Below are positions 28,601-35,869 of a stretch of 64,000 nt of DNA, piece by piece (the stretch's first letter is position 1; the number at the start of each line of letters is the position of its first letter). The stretch lies in contig JACZKQ010000074.1 of the NCBI GenBank assembly GCA_014859965.1, positions 181,066 to 245,065 of the forward strand. Direction: 5' to 3'. The notes beneath the pieces were generated by a model. It ran no database searches. It worked only from the letters and a program-made list of their open reading frames with translations, and was not told the DNA's origin. The stretch comes from Phycisphaerae bacterium. Lineage in GTDB: Bacteria > Planctomycetota > Phycisphaerae > Sedimentisphaerales > Anaerohalosphaeraceae. A program made the translations under genes and the position numbers.

Positions 28601-30643
28601 GAACAGGCCGCACGAACAAGGTCGGGCGCCCGGTGCGCACTTTTCTACGACGGCTGCCTCTACGACAATATTTTTGTCCGACTCCGCGGCGCGACCGCCG
28701 CCGGGCTCGCCAAGAACCCCTACAAGTTCGAGTTCAACAAAGGCTATGACTTCATCTATTCGGCGGACGCCCCTCCCGTTGACGAATTCGACCTCAACAC
28801 CACCTACCGGGACAAGGCCTATATCCGCCCCATCCTCGGCTACGAGTTGTATCGCGACGCCGGCGTGCCCTGTTCCAACGTCTTGCCGGTCCACATACGC
28901 CGCAACAACCAGTTCTTTTCCGTCGCTATCTTTACCGAACATCCCGATAAGACGTTTCTCAAACGAAACAGCCTCGACCCGGAAGGCACGACGTACAAGG
29001 CGAACCTCAACGGATTCACGCCCGGCCCGCAGGGCGGCTATCTCGATATGTACGCCGGGTTTGAAAAGAAGACCCCCAAAGACAATGACAACGCTGACAT
29101 CGTCGCATTCGTCAACGGGCTCGCCCAGACGGGCTCCGCCCGGACGCATTTCGTCTTCGACAACGTCGATATACCTGCGGTCGTCAATTACATGGCCGCC
29201 AGCGTTCTGATCCAGGATGCCGACCGCCTCGTCACGAACTTCTTCGCCTACAGAGACCCCCATGGCTCCGGCGAATGGACAATGCTGCCCTGGGATCTCG
29301 ACCTTTCGCTCGGACAAGCCATCAACAGCAGCGACCAGATGTTCGCCGCGCATGATTATCCAAACGGGCCGAGCCATCCCTTCTACGGCGCCCAGAATTC
29401 CCCCGATTGGCGAAACCCCCACTTGTGGAATAAAATGATCGACGTCTTCTGCAACACGCCGGAACTTCGCCAAATGTTCCTTCGCCGCCTCCGCACCCTC
29501 ATGGACCGATTCCTCATGCCTTCCGATACGCCAAGAGAACAGCTCTATTTCGAGAACCGAATCGATGAACTGTACACTCTCATGGCCGAAGACGTCCTCC
29601 TTGATAAGGCCAAATGGTCCTCCTGGGGCCAATCCCAGACCTTCCGTCAGGCGCTCGACCGCATTGAGAACGATTATCTCGCCCCGCGTCGAACCCACCT
29701 CTATGTGAATCACGGAGCCGACCAGATCCCCTCCAATCCCGCTGCAGTCGGAATCCCAGCCGCCCAGATTGGCAGGCTGGCCATCGATTTCGGAACCATT
29801 GAGTATAACCCTGCCTCAGGCAACCAGGACGAGGAGTATATCGAACTCGTCAATAACAACAACACCGCTGTCGATATCTCGGGATGGCGCATCACTGGCG
29901 GCGTCGAATACACGTTTAAGCCCGGCGCGGTAGTGCCGCCGGCCTGTTCGCTTTACGTCTCTCCGAGCGTTACTGCCTTTCGCAACCGCGCGACAGGTCC
30001 CTCCGGCGGCCAGGGCTGCTTCGTCCAGGGCAGCTATAAAGGCCATCTCTCCAACTGGGGCGAGTTGCTGCACCTGGTTGACGGCGATGCATATTCCGTT
30101 GCGTCCGCAAGCTATCCTGCAGACCCCACGGACCAGCAGAACTACCTGCGGATCACCGAACTCATGTACCATCCCGCCGGCGGCGGAGACTACAACAAAG
30201 AAGAATACGAATACATCGAGTTGAAAAACCTGGGCGATGCGCCGCTGCCGCTGGCCGGCGTCAAATTCACCGACGGCGTCACATACGCATTTGCCGACGG
30301 CCCCATCCTGCCGCCGAACGGTTTTGTTGTGCTGGCAAAGAATCCGGACGCATTCGCCTCCAGATACACTGTCCCGGAAGGTGTGGACGTCCTCGGCCCG
30401 TACGAGGGCAACCTGTCCAACAGCGGCGAAAACATAACACTCGACGATGCCTCAAACAGCACCATTCTTGACTTCTCCTACAGCGATAAGTGGTACCCGT
30501 CAACCGACGGCGGCGGCTTCTCCCTCACCTTTATCGACGCTCACGCCACGTCACATCGCGACTGGGACCGCCCGTCTTCATGGCGCCCCAGCACCTGCCC
30601 CGGCGGTTCACCCGGCCGCGACGACAACGCCGACTGCCCATAA
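25625..30643 (+). CDS. Giant surface protein: dockerin-like pair, lamin-tail, LamG x2, CotH kinase-like, lamin-tail x2
   Basis: About 1672 residues. A signal peptide is followed at once by two dockerin-like calcium repeats (GDLNGDCVIDIDDLLVIAEYW; GDMNFDGQVDMSDLAVVADEW), an unusual N-terminal position. Next come a lamin-tail domain (NEFMASNSTTLADEDGD; ~95-200), two LamG-like domains (~272-468 and ~492-692; ACWTFDDDLLDHSGNGNHA, AGYWDFNGTVAD), a beta-rich region, a CotH kinase-like domain (~978-1358; DEFDLNTTYRD, PWDLDLSLGQ) and two more lamin-tail domains (~1385-1645). CotH proteins phosphorylate extracellular or coat proteins; whether this one is active is unknown. The start at 25625 has GGAAGG 11 nt before it; GTG at 25622 is possible. 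Last gene of the rightward arm. Confidence 0.85.
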   Translation: MAEKMNSNMCQILLCVILAALPAIGTLYAACPAGDLNGDCVIDIDDLLVIAEYWLTGECSIPTCGDMNFDGQVDMSDLAVVADEWRRAASPLVINEFMASNSTTLADEDGDFSDWIEIRNISNHSVNMQGWFLTDSAGNPAKWAFPDMQLDSGGYLVVFASGKDRSDPAGRLHTNFSLDRVGEYLALTNPDRGMAHAYPDPFPPQLPEISYGLIANAITARLIKEGDPIKHRVPADDLLSNAWHFAAFDDSSWSAGFTPAGYEQGGKQRQAANLIACWTFDDDLLDHSGNGNHATPKGTTYSSDIPPTIMSGKSLAFNGLSDYLQVADSPALNLATGAGQAFTVAFWFKTTETQAKVVMEKGSRKHFVTRMEAFADAGKISFRMQEGVQNQVISREPVNDGQWHHFLASFDGDTLRLYIDGVLNAQAQETGHPDNNDPLVIGSRFGAAPWKGTMDDLAIWDVALDEARIADLSDGSVRPLDVGAVVSAVDERLAGYWDFNGTVADVSCRGHNASNFGAVFSTDVPGAVARGMSLQFDGINDYVLIPDAPDLRIASRFTLSLWMKSNNINQVHKYLLSRHGGGYQQAVIFEYVDNHVEFFAPNAVGGDPRPGSQMPVPDSDWHHIAYTSDGSLWSGYVDGTRIFSVQREFALHTGEYPWYVGAANASAAFFDGWIDEVSIWTEALSENEVAALASGVSPHAVLGYEGLIRTDLEAAMYAKNASVYVRHAFEVEDPAQLEDLRLSIKYDDGFIAYLNGAEMARRNAPSPAPWNATATTSHPDEQAVVFEEIDVSPFRALLQAGTNILAVHGLNQAADDDDFLWSCELTAAQPWQSSQRYRYFSKPTPGAPNGESAQDIGPVIDQVAHTPTIPSAGDVIIVTASINESFFPLDTARVIYRVMYGPQISIPMRDDGTPPDQTAGDSIYTAAIPATACAPGEMVRWYVKAVDVRQNQSRWPLFNNPADSPEYLGTVVNDPSVTSSIPIFHWFVEPGAEQAARTRSGARCALFYDGCLYDNIFVRLRGATAAGLAKNPYKFEFNKGYDFIYSADAPPVDEFDLNTTYRDKAYIRPILGYELYRDAGVPCSNVLPVHIRRNNQFFSVAIFTEHPDKTFLKRNSLDPEGTTYKANLNGFTPGPQGGYLDMYAGFEKKTPKDNDNADIVAFVNGLAQTGSARTHFVFDNVDIPAVVNYMAASVLIQDADRLVTNFFAYRDPHGSGEWTMLPWDLDLSLGQAINSSDQMFAAHDYPNGPSHPFYGAQNSPDWRNPHLWNKMIDVFCNTPELRQMFLRRLRTLMDRFLMPSDTPREQLYFENRIDELYTLMAEDVLLDKAKWSSWGQSQTFRQALDRIENDYLAPRRTHLYVNHGADQIPSNPAAVGIPAAQIGRLAIDFGTIEYNPASGNQDEEYIELVNNNNTAVDISGWRITGGVEYTFKPGAVVPPACSLYVSPSVTAFRNRATGPSGGQGCFVQGSYKGHLSNWGELLHLVDGDAYSVASASYPADPTDQQNYLRITELMYHPAGGGDYNKEEYEYIELKNLGDAPLPLAGVKFTDGVTYAFADGPILPPNGFVVLAKNPDAFASRYTVPEGVDVLGPYEGNLSNSGENITLDDASNSTILDFSYSDKWYPSTDGGGFSLTFIDAHATSHRDWDRPSSWRPSTCPGGSPGRDDNADCP

Positions 30644-30805
30644 CGTCGCCAGATGCGGAGATTCGCTGTGTTCGTCTGCGCGATATCGTCCCATGCGACG
30701 TTGGCAAAGGTCCGGGGAAAAAATATGGAAGAAGAATGACGACAATAGCGACACATGCAGTGTACAAAAAAACGCAAGCCAAGCAAGAAGAAAAACTGAG
30801 TAAAA

Positions 30806-30878
30806 TGGGCCCAGCTGGATTCGAACCAGCGACCAATGGATTATGAGTCCACTGCTCTAACCGCTGAGCTACGGGCCC
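30806..30878 (-). tRNA. tRNA-Ile2 (anticodon CAU, lysidine type)
   Basis: A 73-nt cloverleaf reads on the minus strand with a 7-bp acceptor stem (GGGCCCG/TGGGCCC), D-arm GCTCAGCGGTTAGAGC, anticodon loop CTCATAA, variable loop TGGTC and T-arm GCTGGTTCGAATCCAGC. The CAU anticodon could mean Met or Ile2. C4-G69 and C5-G68 in the acceptor stem and the overall likeness to E. coli ileX favour tRNA-Ile2, whose C34 is made lysidine by TilS to read AUA. No CCA is encoded. Confidence 0.9.
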
Positions 30879-30898
30879 TGATGTACCTAATTCGGCGA

Positions 30899-30928
30899 AT
30901 AGTAACTTGTTCTGGATGGGATTGTCAA
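30899..30928 (-). promoter_or_regulatory. Promoter of the tRNA gene
   Basis: Minus-strand TTGACA (30928-30923) and TACTAT (30904-30899) are 18 bp apart; the start would fall ~14 nt before the tRNA. The -35 overlaps a 7-bp inverted repeat, TTGTCAA-gctta-TTGACAA (30922-30940). Confidence 0.75.
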
Positions 30929-30940
30929 GCTTATTGACAA

Positions 30941-31240
30941 CGAAAGGGTTGCGAAAAAAAGAAAGTTGCAGAGCAGGCAAAGAGAAGGGGGGCAGGTGGT
31001 CCCTTTTAAGGTCGGCAAGCGGATTTTTTAATGCTGTTTACAGGGCAAACGCATTCTCCTCATAACGCGCAGCGCAGGTGGCGTTTGGGAGGATCGAGCA
31101 ATACCGTTCAGGCCCCCCCGGCGAACAGATGCTCCCAATTTTGGCCTCTGCCAACGGTTTTCTCTCTCAGGTCGCCGCAGGGCGGGTTGGTATGCGGACG
31201 TCCGGAGAATGCGACAGCCCTGATGCTGTTAAGAAGCCTC
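30941..31240. other. Non-coding stretch before the export genes
   Basis: About 300 bp with no convincing gene. A small frame at 31031-31282 has no family likeness and no good ribosome-binding site. The 31078-31230 part is rich in short G/C-paired segments and could be a structured leader, but it matches no riboswitch or RNA motif I recognise and lies upstream of the promoter at 31241. Confidence 0.4.
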
Positions 31241-31269
31241 TTGCATTTCTTGCCCGGATTTGTTATACT
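31241..31269 (+). promoter_or_regulatory. Promoter of the membrane-fusion/TolC pair
   Basis: TTGCAT (31241-31246), 17-bp spacer, TATACT (31264-31269). The start near 31276 leaves a ~38-nt leader ending in AGGAGGTGG (31301-31309) before the ATG at 31314. Confidence 0.8.
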
Positions 31270-31313
31270 GGGTAAGTCATAGCTGTCAAGTACCTATTTC
31301 AGGAGGTGGAAGA

Positions 31314-32147
31314 ATGAATTCAGCCCCGGGCCGCTGTGCCTTATTGTTCATAGTGCTTGCGACCTCTTTGTCGAGAGCGCAAGTCGGCATAACTGCCGTC
31401 ACCAGCCCCAGCGCCGACATCACGCTTTCTTTTGTCCAGGCCGGCCGCATCGCCGAGGTCTTTGTCAAAGAAGGGGATTCTGTCGAGAAAGCTCAATTGC
31501 TGGTTCGGCTCGATGATGCCGTCGAGCAATTGCGGCTGGCACAGATAAAAGCACAAGCGGAGGACACATCACAAATCGAAGCCGCTCAGGCGAGCCTGGA
31601 GCAGAAACGTGTGGATCTGAAGCGGATCGAGTGGGCCGCCGAAAAGGGCGCGGCAACCGACTTGGAAGTCGAACATGCGCGATTGGACGTCCGCATAGCG
31701 GAACTCTCCCTGCGAGTTGCACAATTTGAAAACAACCAGAACAGATGCAGGTACGAGGAAGCAAAGGTGCAGCTGGCGCGGATGCAGTTAAGGAGCCCGG
31801 TTACCGGCATTGTCGAAAAAGTCCATGTGGAAGTCGGCGAATCGATTAACGGACTGGCCGACGTCCTCCGTATTGTGCGAATCGATCCTCTCTGGATCGA
31901 TGTGCATGTGCCGATTGCAGAAGCGGCCCGGCTGTCACACGGCCAAACCGCAAGCGTGGCCTTTGCCGGCATGAATCCCGCCACACTGAACGGAAGGACT
32001 ATTTTCCTTTCGGTTGTCGCCGATTCCGCCAGTGCCACGCTTCGCTCCCGTATTGAGTTGCCGAATCCGTCTCTCCGTCCCGCGGGGGAACATGTGCAGA
32101 TACGTTACGATGCGCCTGCCAGCCAGACGAAAGGGCCTCCTCAATGA
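31314..32147 (+). CDS. Periplasmic membrane-fusion protein (HlyD/RND adaptor type), short form
   Basis: 277 residues, starting at the ATG 31314 after a perfect AGGAGG site. A signal peptide (~1-24) is followed by a lipoyl-like half (AGRIAEVFVKEGDSVEKAQLL), a coiled-coil hairpin (~70-140) and the second lipoyl half with LRSPVTGIVEKVHVEVGE, then a beta-barrel domain (PLWIDVHVPIAEA). Adaptors of this type bridge an inner-membrane pump and TolC. No inner-membrane partner is encoded beside it; only the TolC gene follows, overlapping by 4 bp. It converges on the SecA-like/M50/HlyD operon, which also lacks its own TolC, so these five genes may form one export machine. Confidence 0.85.
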   Translation: MNSAPGRCALLFIVLATSLSRAQVGITAVTSPSADITLSFVQAGRIAEVFVKEGDSVEKAQLLVRLDDAVEQLRLAQIKAQAEDTSQIEAAQASLEQKRVDLKRIEWAAEKGAATDLEVEHARLDVRIAELSLRVAQFENNQNRCRYEEAKVQLARMQLRSPVTGIVEKVHVEVGESINGLADVLRIVRIDPLWIDVHVPIAEAARLSHGQTASVAFAGMNPATLNGRTIFLSVVADSASATLRSRIELPNPSLRPAGEHVQIRYDAPASQTKGPPQ

Positions 32148-33880
32148 TCATGAAACAGCTTTCCTCAGTTTTAGTCGAGAGAGCGTTGTGCGTTTTGCGG
32201 TTTTGTTCACCGGCCCGTCTTGTGCTATCAGCGGTCATGCTGACCATGATCGGTTTTGCAGGCTGTGCTTCGCAGGAACTGGCGCGCGTCGACCCCATTG
32301 TCGGCTATCAGGAGTCACTCGTGCGCCGAGGGCCGCAGCGCCGCGCAAGCCTGGAAGGGCTGGAACTCATGCGCCCGACGGCCGAGCCCAACATGCCTGC
32401 TTTGAATGTGCGGATGGATACTGAGAGCGGCAAGCCCGTCATCAGTCTGCGGCTTGAGGACGCCCTGGTTCAGGCGCTCGCCAACAGCCCGGAGATCCAG
32501 GTGGTCAGCTACGACCCGTCGATCTCTAAAGAGGAAATTACAATGGCTGTCGCGGACTTCGACGTAACAATTTTCGGTCGGCTCAACTACGACGATCAGG
32601 ATAACCCTCAGAACAGCATATTCCTGGCCGGCCAGAGCAACAGCCGCATCGCCGAGTCCGGCCTCAAGCAGCGCGGAATCACCGGATCGGAATGGTCCCT
32701 TGCTTATGCCCTCGTCCGCAACTGGGATGACCGTGCGTTTCAGGAGTTGTCCACCCGCTACGAACCCATGATCTCGTTTCAGATCAGACAGCCTCTCCTG
32801 CGCGACGCGTGGCAGGATGTGAACCTTGCCGGCGTCGAAATTTCAAAGCTCAACTACCTGATCACCCTTGTCGGCTTCCGGCAGAAAACCGAGCAAATCT
32901 CCGCGGAGATCGTCACTGCGTACTGGCTTCTGGTGCAGGCCGCCAGGGTGGTCGAAATACAGAGAGCCCTGCTGGACGAAACCGTGGAGACCATGAAGAA
33001 ACTTCAAGGACGGCGATCTATTGATGCGACTGAGGTCCAATTGAAGCAGGCTGAATCCGCCGCAAAAGAACGCCAGGCGGTGCTCGTCGAGGAAGAAAAG
33101 AATCTGCGCGACATTCAGGATGCCTTGCTGCGACTGCTTTCGAACCCGCGGGCGGGTATGCTCGATGACGCCGTCATCGTCCCGATGACCGAGCCGCAAG
33201 TACAGCCTGTCCTCTTCGACTTCGAAGATACACTTGAAGTGGCGTCGAGATATAATCCGATAATCCAGCAGGCAAAGCTCGCCCTTGAGGTCGCCAAGAT
33301 CAATGTCACCGTTGCCGAACGACAGAAGATGCCCCGGCTTGATCTGGTTGCATCGGCGCGGGCCACCGGCCTTGACCGCGGGTACGGCGAAGCCGGCGAC
33401 CAACTCCGAAATGGTGACTTCATGAGTTATGCCGTAGGCATCACCTTGGAATACCCGCTCGGCAACCGCCAGCGTACAGCAGAATTTCGCCGCCGTCGCC
33501 TTGAGCGCTCCAAGGCGTATTCGGCCCTTTATAATGTATCCGACCAGATCGCCTTTCAGGTCAAAGAGCGAATTCGCCTGGTGCAGAAGAACATCGAACA
33601 GATGGAGATTCAGCGTCAGGCCCTGGAGACGGCGGGTGTTTATCTACATGCGCTGGAAAATACGGAAGCGGTGCGGGCGACCCTAACCCCCGAATTTCTG
33701 CTGGTCAAACTGCAAGCCCAGCAAACGCTGGCAAATGCCCGCAAGAGTCTGAGCAAAGCCATTGTCGATTACAATATCGCCCTGACCGCGCTGGCCCAGA
33801 TTACCGGAACGGTGCTGGATGTGAAGTACATTCGCACACCGCTCAATGTGGCTGCGGCGGTTGGCGCACCAGCTCAATGA
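32144..33880 (+). CDS. TolC-family outer-membrane channel lipoprotein
   Basis: 578 residues with an N-terminal lipoprotein signal ending in FAGC (about residue 43). The rest is a TolC/OEP-type protein: two repeats of long amphipathic helices (ISLRLEDALVQALANSPEIQVVS; VASRYNPIIQQAKLALEVAK) that would form the trans-periplasmic tunnel and membrane barrel. Its ATG overlaps the adaptor's stop, so the two are made together. It ends 6 bp from the convergent stop of the SecA-like gene, with no visible terminator between them. Confidence 0.88.
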   Translation: MIMKQLSSVLVERALCVLRFCSPARLVLSAVMLTMIGFAGCASQELARVDPIVGYQESLVRRGPQRRASLEGLELMRPTAEPNMPALNVRMDTESGKPVISLRLEDALVQALANSPEIQVVSYDPSISKEEITMAVADFDVTIFGRLNYDDQDNPQNSIFLAGQSNSRIAESGLKQRGITGSEWSLAYALVRNWDDRAFQELSTRYEPMISFQIRQPLLRDAWQDVNLAGVEISKLNYLITLVGFRQKTEQISAEIVTAYWLLVQAARVVEIQRALLDETVETMKKLQGRRSIDATEVQLKQAESAAKERQAVLVEEEKNLRDIQDALLRLLSNPRAGMLDDAVIVPMTEPQVQPVLFDFEDTLEVASRYNPIIQQAKLALEVAKINVTVAERQKMPRLDLVASARATGLDRGYGEAGDQLRNGDFMSYAVGITLEYPLGNRQRTAEFRRRRLERSKAYSALYNVSDQIAFQVKERIRLVQKNIEQMEIQRQALETAGVYLHALENTEAVRATLTPEFLLVKLQAQQTLANARKSLSKAIVDYNIALTALAQITGTVLDVKYIRTPLNVAAAVGAPAQ

Positions 33881-33886
33881 TGGGCA

Positions 33887-35869
33887 TCACTCGATGCCCG
33901 CGAAGCCAAGTTGCTCATCGAGCCAGTGGTCCGTTTTCATCACTGTTTTTCGTTGACGCAAGGCGGCAGCTTCCGCGCGGCCCTGCGCACGGTGAAAAAC
34001 ACTGCGAACAAGGAATGAAGAAATGTCGTGCCGTGAACTGCCCCAGCGTTTCCTGAGCATTTTGACAGCGGTCGTGCAGTAGCGTGATACAAATTCGTCA
34101 TCCAGGCTGATAATGGCCTGTGCGCTGCCCGGGTCGCCTTGGCGAGCGCAGCGACCGAACAGTTGCCGGTCAATTCGCGCCGATTCGTTGGGCTCCGCAG
34201 AGATCACGTGCAGCCCGCCGGCGGCCGCGACGCCCCGCCCCAGCTTAATGTCCGTGCCGCGACCGGCCATATTGGTTGCGACCGTGACTTTGCCAGGTTG
34301 TCCCGCCTGTGCGACGATCTGCGCTTCCTCGCGATGATGCATGGCATTGAGCACCTGATGCGGCAGACCCTCCGCCGCCAACAGGCCGCTCAGATATTCG
34401 CTTGCCCGAACGCTGCGGGTGCCCACAAGAACGGGTCGTCCCGCGGCGTGAATTTCACTGATCTCCCGGACGACGGCCCGCCATTTGTCGCCGTCGTCCG
34501 CAAACACCATGGGGGGCAGATTGACCCGGCGGCAAGGGCGATTTGTGGGGATCACCGCCACGGGCAGGTGGTAGATCTGCCAGAACTCGCGCCGTGCTTC
34601 CTTGGCGGTTCCCGTCATGCCCGCCAGTTTGCGATACATCCGGAAGAACCGCTGGAAGCTGATCCGCGCGTAAGTGTCCTTGGAGGGATTGATCGTCACC
34701 GCTTCCTTGGCCTCGACTGCAGGATGAAGTCCGTCCCGCCAACTGCGGTCGGGCATGAGTCGCCCCGTGAACTCGTCGACGATAACGACCTTGTCGTTCT
34801 CGACTACGTAGTGCTTGTCGCGATGAAACAGGTCCTTGGCGCTGAGTGCCTGCGTGACCATTTCCTCGCCTCGCCGCGACCCCTTCCACAATCCCCCGAG
34901 GTGGCCTGCCATCGCGGCGACGCGCGCCTTGCCCCGTTCAGTCAATGCGATTTCTCGATACCTGAGATTCAAATTGTAGTCCGTCTCGGCCTCCAGTTGT
35001 GCAGCGATTTCGGCTGCCTGTCGATAGCATACAATCTGCTCGTTATTCGGCGCCTGTCCGGAAATGATCAGCGGCGTAACAGCCTCGTCCACCAGAATGG
35101 AGTCCGCCTCATCCACAATCGCCCACTCCAGGCCGCGTTGGACCACCCTCTGGGCCGCACGAGGGCCGGTTCCCGCGATGCGGCTCAGCAGGGCGGAACT
35201 CAGATTCTTGATGCGTCCCATGGCCAGGCGGTCCCGGAGATAATCCGCCGCCACCTCCTTATTGGTGCAGTAGGTGATGTCGGCCGAATACGCCCGGCGA
35301 CGGTCTTCGGGCGACATCGACTGCTCGATAAAGGCCACGTGCAGTCCGCAAAACCGATAAATGGCAGCCATCCACTCGGCATCCCGCTGCGCGAGGTAGT
35401 CGTTCACGGTGATGACATGACACCCGCGCCCGCGCCACCCCGCGATCGTCGTCGGCAGACTGGCCGTCAGTGTCTTTCCTTCGCCGGTCGCCATCTCCGC
35501 AACGCAGCCGTAATGCAGGGCAAACGCCCCGGTCAACTGGACACCGAAGGGCCGCTCGCCTATCTGGCGCGAGGCGACTTCTCGAAGCAGAGCAAAAGCG
35601 CGGCATAACTCGGCAGTCGTATCACGGTTGCGGCGAAACACCGCCCGAAGATCCTCTACCTCCTGGCGCAGTTTGGAGGTGGCCGCGCTGCTGAATTCCT
35701 CCTCCAGCGCGAGCACGTCTTTGGCCATGCAGCCGTAGCGCCGCGTTCTGGGCGTCAGTCGCCCCCCCAGCCCCACGGCGCTGTCCCATATCGCGTCGAG
35801 GCCCGTCGGCGGAGCCTTGGCAACGTGTTGATCCATGGTGCGCCACCGTATTGTCTCTGCGGACGACAT
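33887..35869 (-). CDS. Truncated SecA-like ATPase (accessory SecA paralogue)
   Basis: 660 residues compared with ~850-900 for housekeeping SecA. Present are the Q-like PFGVQLTGA segment, Walker A GEGKT near residue 129, NDYLAQRDAEWM, the Walker B DEADSILVDEA, a PPXD-like cross-linking domain, GMTGTA, and NBD2 with TNMAGRGTDIKLG and GRCARQGDPG. The protein ends soon after the start of the helical scaffold (AQGRAEAAALRQRK), so the helical wing, two-helix finger region and C-terminal zinc tail are missing. It starts at 35869, overlapping the M50 gene's stop (ATGA). A motor for the linked M50/HlyD system is inferred, rather than general Sec export. Confidence 0.88.
   Translation of the reverse strand: MSSAETIRWRTMDQHVAKAPPTGLDAIWDSAVGLGGRLTPRTRRYGCMAKDVLALEEEFSSAATSKLRQEVEDLRAVFRRNRDTTAELCRAFALLREVASRQIGERPFGVQLTGAFALHYGCVAEMATGEGKTLTASLPTTIAGWRGRGCHVITVNDYLAQRDAEWMAAIYRFCGLHVAFIEQSMSPEDRRRAYSADITYCTNKEVAADYLRDRLAMGRIKNLSSALLSRIAGTGPRAAQRVVQRGLEWAIVDEADSILVDEAVTPLIISGQAPNNEQIVCYRQAAEIAAQLEAETDYNLNLRYREIALTERGKARVAAMAGHLGGLWKGSRRGEEMVTQALSAKDLFHRDKHYVVENDKVVIVDEFTGRLMPDRSWRDGLHPAVEAKEAVTINPSKDTYARISFQRFFRMYRKLAGMTGTAKEARREFWQIYHLPVAVIPTNRPCRRVNLPPMVFADDGDKWRAVVREISEIHAAGRPVLVGTRSVRASEYLSGLLAAEGLPHQVLNAMHHREEAQIVAQAGQPGKVTVATNMAGRGTDIKLGRGVAAAGGLHVISAEPNESARIDRQLFGRCARQGDPGSAQAIISLDDEFVSRYCTTAVKMLRKRWGSSRHDISSFLVRSVFHRAQGRAEAAALRQRKTVMKTDHWLDEQLGFAGIE

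Noticed and set aside
30642..30704. Inverted repeat AACGTCGC/GCGACGTT as terminator of the rightward arm
   Set aside because: The arms are 47 nt apart and no T-run follows, so a terminator is not supported.
31078..31240. Possible glycine, TPP or cobalamin riboswitch upstream of the adaptor gene
   Set aside because: Fragments such as CTCTCAGG appear, but the paired core and ligand-binding motifs are missing, and it lies upstream of the likely promoter.
34139..35608. 489-codon frame antisense to the SecA-like gene
   Set aside because: No domain; the opposite strand carries complete SecA motor motifs.
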